From assembly GCF_001999725.1 (NCBI RefSeq), contig NZ_MDDP01000010.1:248001-312000 (forward strand): DNA of 64,000 nucleotides. Direction: 5' to 3'. Below the pieces are notes generated by a model. It did no database searches and was not told where the DNA came from. It saw only the letters and a list, made by a program, of their open reading frames with translations. This document shows positions 1-6,713 of the stretch, one piece after another. Position numbers and translations under genes: made by a program. Numbering within the stretch: position 1 is the first letter of the stretch; each line of letters opens with the position of its first letter. The DNA comes from Cellulophaga omnivescoria (GTDB lineage: Bacteria > Bacteroidota > Bacteroidia > Flavobacteriales > Flavobacteriaceae).

Positions 1-149
1 TAGCAGTCATTAGTAATTGGCGGAGAGCTATCTCTAGGGCAAGGTAAATTACCATTGCCTTTAGAATTAAAAACGCTAAGCATTGGGTGCTCTGGTCTTG
101 GCAGTTCTAAATAATTTAAATAAGCAGATAGTGTTTTAAAATGTTGCAT
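1..149 (-). CDS. AraC-family transcriptional regulator, N-terminal fragment cut by window edge
   Basis: The minus strand is open from an ATG at 149-147 to the window edge, giving 49 codons that begin MQHFKTLSAYLNYLELPRPE. The pattern 'LPRPEHPMLSVF' resembles the N-terminus of flavobacterial AraC/XylS regulators whose sensing domain precedes a C-terminal helix-turn-helix; the DNA-binding part lies outside the window. The gene starts 9 bp after the stop of the SDR gene on the same strand, so the two are probably co-transcribed and the regulator may control the oxidoreductase. The family call rests on a short N-terminus only. Confidence 0.6.
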   Translation of the reverse strand, partial: MQHFKTLSAYLNYLELPRPEHPMLSVFNSKGNGNLPCPRDSSPPITNDC

Positions 150-158
150 ACTACAAAT

Positions 159-1109
159 TTATATATTCCATTTTACACCTGTTTCTTTTTCAGACAGTTG
201 CCATAATTTTTCTGCTACAACTTTATCTTTTGCGTGTGGTTCTAATTTATGAACGCCAACAGGACCAGTCCAAAAGTTTCTGCCTGTAGGACCATAAAAA
301 CCACTTTGGTCTAAATTTGGCTCTGTTGCACACATTAATTGCGGATAAGCACCTTTTTTTGCAGATTGAGTTAATGGAGATAGTTTCATCAAATTAAAGA
401 TAAATTTCATTATAAAACTACCACTGGTATTAATTAGGTTGGTTCTAGAAGAACCAGGATGGCAAGCAAATGCTTTAACATCTGTTTTGCCATTTATAGC
501 TAATTTATTTTGTAGCTCATAAATAGTCATAATTTGCGCAAGTTTACTTTGGCTAAAGGCATTGTTTGAAGTGTAATCTTTATGCCAGTTTAAATCATTA
601 AAGTTTATGGTTTTAATTCCCATATTATACCCCATACTACCAACGGTAACTATACGTCCTTTAGATTTTTGAATAAGAGGAAATAGCAAGGCTTGTAACG
701 TCCAGTTTCCAAAATAGTTTGTACCCATTTGACTCTCCCAACCATCTACAGTAAGCGTTAATTTTGGTACTTGTGCAATTGCCGCATTACAAATTAGCGC
801 ATCAATTTTAGTAACGCTGTTAAGCACCTTTTGGGCAGCTTTTTTTACAGAGGATTGTATAGATAGGTCTAAAGTTATATTTATAACATTGCTATGGCTA
901 CCAACTTCTTGCTTTAAAGTTTGTATAGTATCATCAGCCTTTTTGGGGTTTCTGTTAAGCATTACCACTTTAGCATTTTTAGACAGCAATATTTTAGCTG
1001 CTTCAAACCCGGTTCCGCTTGTAGTGCCTGTTATAACAAATGTTTTACCGCTTAAATCATCAATTCTTTCTGGTGTCCAACCATTTTTGCCAAATTTATT
1101 TGCTTTCAT
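159..1109 (-). CDS. Short-chain dehydrogenase/reductase (retinol dehydrogenase-like)
   Basis: This is a 316-residue Rossmann-fold protein of the SDR superfamily, expected to be a cytoplasmic NAD(P)-dependent oxidoreductase. The cofactor motif TGTTSGTG is at residues 27-34, the structural NAA motif follows beta-4 (CNAAIA), and a serine sits in VTVGS. The length and the QSKLAQ context match the classical/extended group that includes retinol dehydrogenase-like proteins. The catalytic YxxxK is FSQSK here: Phe185 (codon at 555-557) replaces the usual tyrosine and Lys189 is kept. Substrate is unknown, and altered or lost activity is possible. It precedes the AraC gene by 9 bp, and an inverted repeat lies upstream at 1176-1200. 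Confidence 0.85.
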   Translation of the reverse strand: MKANKFGKNGWTPERIDDLSGKTFVITGTTSGTGFEAAKILLSKNAKVVMLNRNPKKADDTIQTLKQEVGSHSNVINITLDLSIQSSVKKAAQKVLNSVTKIDALICNAAIAQVPKLTLTVDGWESQMGTNYFGNWTLQALLFPLIQKSKGRIVTVGSMGYNMGIKTINFNDLNWHKDYTSNNAFSQSKLAQIMTIYELQNKLAINGKTDVKAFACHPGSSRTNLINTSGSFIMKFIFNLMKLSPLTQSAKKGAYPQLMCATEPNLDQSGFYGPTGRNFWTGPVGVHKLEPHAKDKVVAEKLWQLSEKETGVKWNI

Positions 1110-1175
1110 TGCTGTCTGTTTTTTTATAGATTAAAATAACATTGCAAAGATGAGGTAGTAATAGGCTTAACCGCT

Positions 1176-1200
1176 TATACAACTTTTCAGATGTTGTATA
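1176..1200. promoter_or_regulatory. Perfect 8-bp inverted repeat upstream of the SDR gene
   Basis: TATACAAC at 1176-1183 and GTTGTATA at 1193-1200 are exact reverse complements separated by 9 bp. They lie 67-91 bp upstream of the SDR start codon, just beyond a weak minus-strand -7-like element (CATCTTTG, 1144-1151, one mismatch to TAnnTTTG). The position suits an operator, possibly for the co-transcribed AraC regulator. It could instead be a degenerate end of the adjoining repeat array. Function is inferred. Confidence 0.4.
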
Positions 1201-1206
1201 CTTTTT

Positions 1207-1320
1207 GGTTGTGTTAGGTTATTTAAATAGTTAAGCACCTAGTTTAGCAAATTAAAATTTTCAACACTACAAGTAATTGTAAGTAGGCTAAAACAAGCAA
1301 TAAATTATTTGCGGTGTTGG
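1207..1320 (-). repeat. Array-1 intergenic repeat R1 (short class)
   Basis: This aligns along its length with R4 (5673-5798). Both share GTTAAGCACCTA/GTTTAAGCACCTA, a stretch with GTAAGTAGGCT, and the terminal GCGGTGTTGG/ACGGTGTTGG. It lies directly downstream of the 187-residue gene and is the outermost repeat of array 1, next to the core SDR gene. Its outer (left) end lacks the clean CAACGG found in other copies, which suggests that the array edge has decayed. Confidence 0.75.
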
Positions 1321-1330
1321 TAAATCGTTT

Positions 1331-1894
1331 TTATTCATATTCAAACCAAACTGTTTTCGAATTTCGTTCAATCGCATAGTCAATAAATCTTTTGAAATTC
1401 CTTAAGTCTTGTCCAAAATTATTTCCAATATAGCCATCTCCTTTGTCTTTAGTGAAGTCCGAAAAATAGTATTTAGAGTTCATAGAGTCAAAATCAGTTT
1501 TTATTAATCTCTCGTATAGATTATCAATTTTTTCTAGTCTATTAATTAACTTCTCTACAAGAATTTCTATATGATTTATATTTCCATTTAAGTCTTGTTT
1601 TCTCTTTTCGAAATCAGACTTTAAACGTTCCTTTTCTTCTTCATTTTCCGCAAATTCAATCATATCTATTTCTTCCTCTTCGCTTGGGTATTCGGTCATT
1701 TTGTATAAATGAGATATATCGATATTTGTTATTTTTCCTATTTGGTCAAATTCAGGTTTGTGTTTAACTATGCCTGGTCTAGACATTAGATTGCAAAATT
1801 CTCTGCTTAAAGAATAGAGATTACTATTCTCAAAGTATTCAGCCGTGATTATTTCACTGTAATTATTTACTCTTAAATTAATGTCTAAACCCAT
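1331..1894 (-). CDS. Hypothetical protein, acidic, coiled-coil centre
   Basis: I do not recognise a characterised family. The 187-residue protein begins MGLDINLRV, a start seen in several uncharacterised bacterial and phage 'GLDI' proteins. It has an acidic, Glu/Lys-rich middle (about residues 65-105, PSEEEEID onward) likely to form a coiled coil, and a C-terminus with GDGYIGNNFGQDLRNF and a final WFEYE. There is no signal peptide or membrane segment, so it is probably cytoplasmic. It is a single-gene module between R1 and R2. Unlike most modules here, its two ends (GTTGGTAAATC and TGCACAAC) are not complementary beyond GTTG, so this unit may be a recombinant of two cassettes. Confidence 0.7.
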   Translation of the reverse strand: MGLDINLRVNNYSEIITAEYFENSNLYSLSREFCNLMSRPGIVKHKPEFDQIGKITNIDISHLYKMTEYPSEEEEIDMIEFAENEEEKERLKSDFEKRKQDLNGNINHIEILVEKLINRLEKIDNLYERLIKTDFDSMNSKYYFSDFTKDKGDGYIGNNFGQDLRNFKRFIDYAIERNSKTVWFEYE

Positions 1895-1910
1895 TTTTTT
1901 AAATTATGCA

Positions 1911-2016
1911 CAACGGACTTGTGTATGAAACGTAGCGTGTAAAAAAACACTAACTTTTCAGGTAAAAACAGAGCCGAATTTTTATGTTTTGTTTTAATTA
2001 TAGCCTATTTTAGCTG
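1911..2016 (-). repeat. Array-1 intergenic repeat R2 (truncated long class)
   Basis: It starts CAACGGACTTGTGTATGAAACG, nearly identical to the start of R3 (2532-2722), and shares the ACACTAACTTTTC and TTTTGTTTTAATT stretches. It lacks the central hairpin found in the longer copies, and its left end (TTTTAGCTGTAGTG) has lost the usual GTGTTG. It separates the 187-residue module from the DinB module. Confidence 0.75.
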
Positions 2017-2026
2017 TAGTGTTTTT

Positions 2027-2494
2027 TTAATCCCATATTTTTGGTCTATCAATTTTCATTGCTCTTAAATATGACAAAAATTGTCCTGCGTGAACTGATT
2101 CGTGATATCCAATCCGCAATAAATATTTTCCAAGTATTTTCTTTTCTCCGTTCCCTGGATGAATGATTTCAGTTTTGTTTAATTCCGTATCCGAAAATTG
2201 CCATACACTTTCTATAATTTTTTTTCTATAAGGTTCGGCAAATTCAAGTTCATCAGTAACGTTAATGAATGGTCGGTTTTCCCAAGGTGTTTTATAATTT
2301 GTCATATCTCCATGATTAATAATAATATTCCATCCATAATCAGCTTCCAAAACGTGTCTTATCATTTCCGACGCACTCATAGCTTTTTCGTCAGGTTTCC
2401 AATTATAATATTTCTCAGGTAGTCCATTCCAAAGTTTTATGCTTCTTCTTCTTATTTCTATTAAATTTAAAATTATAAGTTCAGATTGGGTCAT
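2027..2494 (-). CDS. DinB-family protein (putative metal-dependent enzyme)
   Basis: This 155-residue four-helix-bundle protein belongs to the DinB/YfiT group, whose members bind a divalent metal through three histidines and are thought to act as thiol-dependent transferases or related enzymes. Candidate ligands are the His in MIRHVLEADYGW near residue 47 and the two His in YHESVHAGQF near residues 131-135. Both are in the expected helices and the length is normal. It is a single-gene module of array 1: GCTGTAGTG (2013-2021) at its 3' end pairs 8 of 9 with CATTACAGC (2523-2531) upstream. The specific substrate is unknown. Confidence 0.8.
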   Translation of the reverse strand: MTQSELIILNLIEIRRRSIKLWNGLPEKYYNWKPDEKAMSASEMIRHVLEADYGWNIIINHGDMTNYKTPWENRPFINVTDELEFAEPYRKKIIESVWQFSDTELNKTEIIHPGNGEKKILGKYLLRIGYHESVHAGQFLSYLRAMKIDRPKIWD

Positions 2495-2531
2495 TTTCTT
2501 TGTTTTCGGGAATGTCGTTTTACATTACAGC

Positions 2532-2722
2532 CAACGGACTTGTATATGAAACGTAGTGTGTAAAAAGACACTAACTTTTCGGTTTAACCACAAGCCAAAT
2601 CTTTTGTATTTTGTTTTTAATTTATCATTTTTAAAAGCCAAATTAAAAATTTGGCGGTCTTTCTAAATATACACAAACCTTTCGGTTAAGCATTTATTAG
2701 CTATGTTTTATACACCGTGTTG
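2532..2722 (-). repeat. Array-1 intergenic repeat R3 (long class, hairpin-bearing)
   Basis: It starts CAACGGACTTGTATA and ends TATACACCGTGTTG, so the termini pair as CAAC/GTTG followed by TGTATA/TATACA. The centre holds a perfect hairpin, GCCAAATT-AAA-AATTTGGC at 2637-2655. R5 and R9 share the same overall body: an AAGCC start, a T-rich tract, the hairpin, then ACACAAACCTTTCGGTT-like sequence. It separates the DinB module from the five-gene module. Confidence 0.85.
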
Positions 2723-2729
2723 GCAGTAG

Positions 2730-3173
2730 TTATTTTTTTAATATCATATGTAGCGTTGGATAAGGTTTTCCGGAAGAATCCAATTCAGAGCGTTTAATAG
2801 TTTCAAATCCGCAATGTTTGTAAAATCCGACTGCTTGTTCATTTTGTTCGTTTACATCAACTTTTGTTACATTTAAGTGGTCAATTGAATAGTCTAATAG
2901 TGCTTTTCCGATTCTTTTCCCTCTATATTCAGGGTGAATAAATAACATTTCCAAGTTTTGGTCGGCTACTCCAAGAAAACCAACTATTTTTTTGTCATTA
3001 TTCCTTATGCATCTTAATTCGACTGCATCTAAATAAGTGTTTAAAATTAGTGGTCTAAAATATTCAATATCTTCTTCTTTTAAGAAGTGATGCGTTGCTC
3101 GAACTGAAGACTCCCAAACAGCTACGACTTCTTGGTATTCAGTTTTATTAATTGGTTCTATTTTTACTTTCAT
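2730..3173 (-). CDS. GNAT-family N-acetyltransferase
   Basis: This GCN5-related acetyltransferase has about 147 residues when started at the ATG at 3173-3171. I prefer this start because the longer frame runs into the preceding gene and the ATG overlaps that gene's stop codon in an ATGA arrangement, typical of translational coupling. The acetyl-CoA loop is visible as HPEYRGKRIGKALL, followed by the usual C-terminal VNEQNEQAVGFYKHCGFE. The substrate is unknown; family members modify amines of antibiotics, peptides or metabolites. It is the last gene of the five-gene cassette (AraC, VOC, methyltransferase, membrane protein, GNAT). Confidence 0.85.
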   Translation of the reverse strand: MKVKIEPINKTEYQEVVAVWESSVRATHHFLKEEDIEYFRPLILNTYLDAVELRCIRNNDKKIVGFLGVADQNLEMLFIHPEYRGKRIGKALLDYSIDHLNVTKVDVNEQNEQAVGFYKHCGFETIKRSELDSSGKPYPTLHMILKK

Positions 3174-3586
3174 TTTTTTTCTTTCAATCTGTTTTTTGAT
3201 AAAAAGACCAGACATCCAACAGTTAACCCAACAAGTATAAAACCAGTTGACATTAACCAAGGAATTTGGACTTTATTATCTGCGGATTGTAGCGTTAATT
3301 CTGGTAAAGCAATTAAGAATATTCCCTTAAGTAGAAACATACAACCTAATACAGATACTAAAATTTGAAGCATATTTTTCCACAAGAAATGATTAACAAG
3401 AATTGCCACTCCAATGAAAAAATGAACCATACCTGATAAATTAATTAAAACAGGGTCTGTTCCTTTGTGAGATATCATTTGTGAAAAAAACTCACTTGAA
3501 ACAGAAAATCCAATACCAGTAATAACCAAATAAACAGATAGTATTTTTCCTATTTTAGATGTCATTTCCATATTATTTACTTTCAT
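3170..3586 (-). CDS. Small four-helix integral membrane protein
   Basis: The protein has 138 residues and about four hydrophobic segments: near 14-30 (LSVYLVITGIGFSV), 48-65 (LINLSGMVHFFIGVAIL), 72-92 (MLQILVSVLGCMFLLKGIFLI) and 108-128 (LMSTGFILVGLTVGCLVFL). It ends in a basic tail (KNRLKEKK). I do not recognise a named family. Its stop codon overlaps the GNAT start (3170-3173), so the pair is probably translated together. It lies 132 bp after the methyltransferase in the five-gene module. Inner-membrane location is inferred from hydrophobicity. Confidence 0.75.
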   Translation of the reverse strand: MKVNNMEMTSKIGKILSVYLVITGIGFSVSSEFFSQMISHKGTDPVLINLSGMVHFFIGVAILVNHFLWKNMLQILVSVLGCMFLLKGIFLIALPELTLQSADNKVQIPWLMSTGFILVGLTVGCLVFLSKNRLKEKK

Positions 3587-3718
3587 TTTAATTAGTAGTA
3601 ATAGTGAAGTATCTGAAAAGTGTCTTATTACAATGTTTTACCATTTTACGGTTTTCATAGACTATAAATTTATATATAGATTTATAGTATTACAACTTAA
3701 TCACTACTTTTATATGTG

Positions 3719-4378
3719 CTATAATAGATGAATAGCTTTTTGCATTATGAAATATTGAGATATCAAATTATGAGTTTTTTCATTAAATTCAATTTCTGGT
3801 TCAATTTTCTCAATTCTTTCGATAATTTTAAAATTAGTTTGTTCAATTAAAGACTCAAAATCCTCATTTCTATACTCCTTAAATCCGTATTGGGTAAAAT
3901 CGAGTGTTTGCCCACTTATAAAAGGTCTAAATGAAACTATCAATATTCCCTTTTTCTTTAAGACTCTATAAACTTCTTCTAATGCCTTTATTGGATTTTT
4001 CCAAAAGTAAATGGTGTTAACTGTACATATTTTATCAAATGTTTCATCCCACACAGGTATTTTCTCAATGTCTGCAACAAATATATCTACGTATCCTGTT
4101 TCAAATAGAGAACTATTAATCCTCTTTGCTTCAGTTATCATAGTTTCAGAAATATCAATTCCAGTATAGGATACACGAGAAGTATTGTCTAGAATATCCT
4201 TAATGAATTTACCGTTTCCAATTCCAATTTCTAGAACAGCATTATTATCGTTTATTTTTAACAATTCATAAGTTGTTTTACTTATAAATTCATTCATTGT
4301 ATTCATACCTAATGCAATATCAATTCCAAATTGTCCTGATGGATTGGCTAACTGTTTTGAAACTTTTTCAAAATTCAT
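3719..4378 (-). CDS. Class I SAM-dependent methyltransferase (UbiE-like group)
   Basis: The 219-residue cytoplasmic protein shows the Rossmann methyltransferase motifs in order. Motif I is VLEIGIGNGKFIKDI near residues 48-62, the acidic loop is GIDISETMITEAKR, motif IV is FDKICTVNTIYFWKNP, and the post-motif segment is YRVLKKKGILIVSFRP. The pattern fits small-molecule methyltransferases of the UbiE/Methyltransf_11 type. The acceptor is unknown. It starts 8 bp after the VOC gene and is part of the five-gene cassette, where an AraC regulator heads a set of small-molecule modifying enzymes. A role in handling a toxic or signalling compound is inference. Confidence 0.85.
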   Translation of the reverse strand: MNFEKVSKQLANPSGQFGIDIALGMNTMNEFISKTTYELLKINDNNAVLEIGIGNGKFIKDILDNTSRVSYTGIDISETMITEAKRINSSLFETGYVDIFVADIEKIPVWDETFDKICTVNTIYFWKNPIKALEEVYRVLKKKGILIVSFRPFISGQTLDFTQYGFKEYRNEDFESLIEQTNFKIIERIEKIEPEIEFNEKTHNLISQYFIMQKAIHLL

Positions 4379-4386
4379 TTAGCAAT

Positions 4387-4851
4387 TTATTTTGGCGTTT
4401 CGGAAAAAGTTAAAATAAAACCATTCAAGTCCATTATTGCGAACTCATTGGTGTCGTAAAAAGTTCTGTTCATAGGTTTTACGATATTAACTTCTTTAGG
4501 TAGTTGATTGAAATATTTATTTATGTCTTTTACTCTAATGTAAAAAGTTAATGCACCTCCAATTTTTAAAGATTCCATTTCTTTATACTCGGCTTTTAAT
4601 GATTTTTCCTCTTGGAACATCATTCCTACATTATCTAACATAACATAACACCATTCATATTCACCTGATTCGGGATTAGTATCTATTAATGTAAAACCTA
4701 ACTTTGTTACGTAATAATCTAAAGTTGCATTTACGTCTTTAACCATTATGTTTGGTGTAAGAGATTCTAATTTTGCCATATTATTATTTTTAGTTTGAGA
4801 ATAAGATTTAGTAGACCAACTAATGAGAACTACTATTAAAAAATATTTCAT
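4387..4851 (-). CDS. Exported VOC-family (glyoxalase/bleomycin-resistance fold) protein
   Basis: Starting at the ATG at 4851-4849 gives a 154-residue protein with a plausible signal peptide (MKYFLIVVLISWSTKSYSQ) followed by a VOC domain beginning LTPNIMVKDVNATLDYYVTKLGF. A start about 24 codons later (MAKLES) would give a cytoplasmic version. A longer upstream frame also exists, but it leaves almost no space after the AraC stop. VOC proteins bind small ligands, often through a metal site. The conserved paired beta-alpha-beta-beta-beta units are recognisable (GFILTFSETPK at the end). It sits between the AraC regulator and the methyltransferase in the five-gene module. Confidence 0.75.
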   Translation of the reverse strand: MKYFLIVVLISWSTKSYSQTKNNNMAKLESLTPNIMVKDVNATLDYYVTKLGFTLIDTNPESGEYEWCYVMLDNVGMMFQEEKSLKAEYKEMESLKIGGALTFYIRVKDINKYFNQLPKEVNIVKPMNRTFYDTNEFAIMDLNGFILTFSETPK

Positions 4852-4913
4852 GATTGTTTTAAGGCAAATGTAAAAGTTAAGAAGGTGCCATGTTTTGTAA
4901 AAAAACGACAAGA

Positions 4914-5660
4914 TTATAATTCTGAAGGATTTACTCCCGACATTTTTTTTATTTCTTTGAAGAGGTGAGAATGGTCAAAGTAACCGTTATCAAATGCTGT
5001 GTTTAATAAACTTAAGTTTGGATTTTTTGTAATACAATCTTTGACTTGATTAAAACGTATTATCGAATGATATTCTTTCATGGTAACTCCGATTGTTGTT
5101 TTAAAACGCCTTTCTAATTGTCTTAAGCTTATACAATGATTTTTAGCTATTTTGTTCAAGTCTAACTCTCTATAGTTTAGTTGGATTGATTGACAAACGG
5201 AGTGTTCCAATTTGTTTGGTGTTAAATCTGACCAATTTATTTCAGCTAATAAAAATTTATTGATTATTTGGACTTTTTCCCAATGATGCTTTTTTTCAAC
5301 TAATTCATCTAAAAACGAATTGTTAAGTTTAAAGAAAAAGTTTGATGCATTAATGGTAGTGTTTTTTATTTCTGAAAGAGGTATATTCGAGATAGCATTA
5401 AATTGTCCTGTTTTAAATCTTATACCTAGTGTTTCTGAATTTTTTCTTGATATTACTTTTTTAAACTTTGTCATCATTCCTGAAATTCTAATTTCATTTT
5501 CTGAGTTCAAATGCTTTTGCTTGTTAAGGTCAAAAACAATATCTACATATCCATCAGGCAAGATTCTAGACTCTATTTCTTTTCCATTGTTTGTTGCTAT
5601 CCAAATGGTATCAACAATTGAATTCAAATTTTCAGATGGTATGTATTTTTTATAGTTCAT
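4914..5660 (-). CDS. AraC-family transcriptional regulator
   Basis: The 248-residue protein uses the ATG at 5660-5658. The open frame extends five codons further to a TTG inside repeat R4, which is unlikely to be the start. The N-terminal half is a sensor domain (KKYIPSENLNSIVDTIW, RILPDGYVDIVFDL) of the kind fused to AraC HTH domains in Bacteroidota. The C-terminal HTH pair is visible as LDLNKIAKNHCISLRQLERRFKTTIG and LSLLNTAFDNGYFDHSHLFKEIKKMSGVNP. It is the first gene of the five-gene cassette and likely regulates it. TACTGCCAAC (5667-5676), just upstream, is the exact complement of GTTGGCAGTA (2719-2728) at the far end of the module. Confidence 0.85.
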   Translation of the reverse strand: MNYKKYIPSENLNSIVDTIWIATNNGKEIESRILPDGYVDIVFDLNKQKHLNSENEIRISGMMTKFKKVISRKNSETLGIRFKTGQFNAISNIPLSEIKNTTINASNFFFKLNNSFLDELVEKKHHWEKVQIINKFLLAEINWSDLTPNKLEHSVCQSIQLNYRELDLNKIAKNHCISLRQLERRFKTTIGVTMKEYHSIIRFNQVKDCITKNPNLSLLNTAFDNGYFDHSHLFKEIKKMSGVNPSEL

Positions 5661-5672
5661 TCTAATTACTGC

Positions 5673-5798
5673 CAACGGTCTTGTGTATGGTTAGTTACGT
5701 TGTTTAAGCACCTAATTTAGCAAATAAAACATAGTTAGAAAATCCGCGATGATTTTCGTAAGTAGGCTTGCACTAGCAATTAATTTTATACGGTGTTG
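5673..5798 (-). repeat. Array-1 intergenic repeat R4 (short class)
   Basis: It starts CAACGGTCTTGTGTATGG and ends TTATACGGTGTTG. The ends pair as CAAC/GTTG, then GTATG/TATAC. Its body matches R1: GTTTAAGCACCTAATTTAGCAAAT, then GTAAGTAGGCT, then AGCAATTAATTTTATACGGTGTTGG. It separates the five-gene module from the 237-residue gene, and its left end encodes the last residues of that gene. Confidence 0.85.
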
Positions 5799-6499
5799 GC
5801 AACTGGCTTTTTATTCAGTCTGTTTATTATTTCTTCGTCTTGGAATGTTTTAATTCCGTTTTTATAATTGTTCAGAAAATACTCGTCATAACCAGTTTCA
5901 TTTATTCTTTCAGCTATAATTTTTTCGTTTAACAAAGATTTCGGATTGGGAACAGTCAATGTCGCTATCAGAAAATCAAATTCGTTCATTTCATCAGTCC
6001 ACTCTATTTTTAAAAATCCGTTTTTGTCAATTATTTCAGGTTCTTTTTCAATAATGTAATCGGATGGATTGAAATTATAATCTGCATATATTTTTGTCCA
6101 ACGTTCTTTTATAATTTCAAGATTTCTGGTTTTCTCAATCTTTGGATTTATTAAAAGTCCAACAGTTCCCCAATTTTTATTCAAAGATGGTCCTGATTCT
6201 TTCCATAGACCTTCAGCTCCAGCCATAGCAAAAGCTTGACTTTCTATATTCCGTGCGTTTTTCAGCACTTCCTTAAATCTCAAAATATACGCATTTCCAA
6301 ATTCCGTTTTTGGGTGATTTGACAAAATCATTGTATGTGTATTTCTCCGAGAACTTGATTCTCTTCCGTAACGAATTCGAGCTTTTATTGGAATTAGATT
6401 TTCTATAGATTCCAGATTGAGTTTTCTCCATTTAATTCGTTTAGGTTCGTTGTCCCAAAGTAATGAACCTATGATTATTGCTCCTCCTTTAAATTCCAT
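5786..6499 (-). CDS. Conserved hypothetical protein, 237 residues
   Basis: I do not recognise a characterised family. The N-terminus GGAIIIGSLLWD followed by IKARIRYGRESSSRRNTHTMIL is reminiscent of uncharacterised bacterial proteins with a gamma-glutamylcyclotransferase-like opening strand. The middle contains NIESQAFAMAGAEGLW and WGTVGLLINP, and the C-terminal half FDFLIATLTVPNP. No signal peptide or membrane segment is seen. It forms a single-gene module: GTTGGCAAC (5795-5803) at its 3' end is the exact complement of GTTGCCAAC (6519-6527) upstream. The last residues (VANTV) are encoded by the cassette end and the repeat. Confidence 0.75.
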   Translation of the reverse strand: MEFKGGAIIIGSLLWDNEPKRIKWRKLNLESIENLIPIKARIRYGRESSSRRNTHTMILSNHPKTEFGNAYILRFKEVLKNARNIESQAFAMAGAEGLWKESGPSLNKNWGTVGLLINPKIEKTRNLEIIKERWTKIYADYNFNPSDYIIEKEPEIIDKNGFLKIEWTDEMNEFDFLIATLTVPNPKSLLNEKIIAERINETGYDEYFLNNYKNGIKTFQDEEIINRLNKKPVANTV

Positions 6500-6523
6500 C
6501 TATTTCGTTTTTCAGCTTGTTGC

Positions 6524-6713
6524 CAACGTCTCGGCTATGATTAGTACGGGAATAAATAAGTGATTAATTTCCGATTAAGCACTTAGCCAAAACTTTTTAT
6601 TTTGTTTTATCTTTTCATTTTAAAAGCCAAATCAAAAGATTTGGTGAACTTTATAAAAGTACACTAAACTTTGGGTTAAACACCAAAACCCGTATTAATT
6701 ATAGCCATTGTTG
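6524..6713 (-). repeat. Array-1 intergenic repeat R5 (long class, hairpin-bearing)
   Basis: It starts CAACGTCTCGGCTATGATTAG and ends AATTATAGCCATTGTTG. The terminal pairs are CAAC/GTTG and an inner GGCTATGATT/AATTATAGCC, nine of ten complementary. The central hairpin is CCAAATC-AAAA-GATTTGG (6627-6644, with a further G-T pair). It separates the 237-residue module from the DndC-like module and encodes the last residues of the DndC-like protein. Confidence 0.85.

Noticed and set aside
889-1134. Plus-strand frame opposite the SDR gene
   Set aside because: It is a shadow of the well-supported SDR frame.
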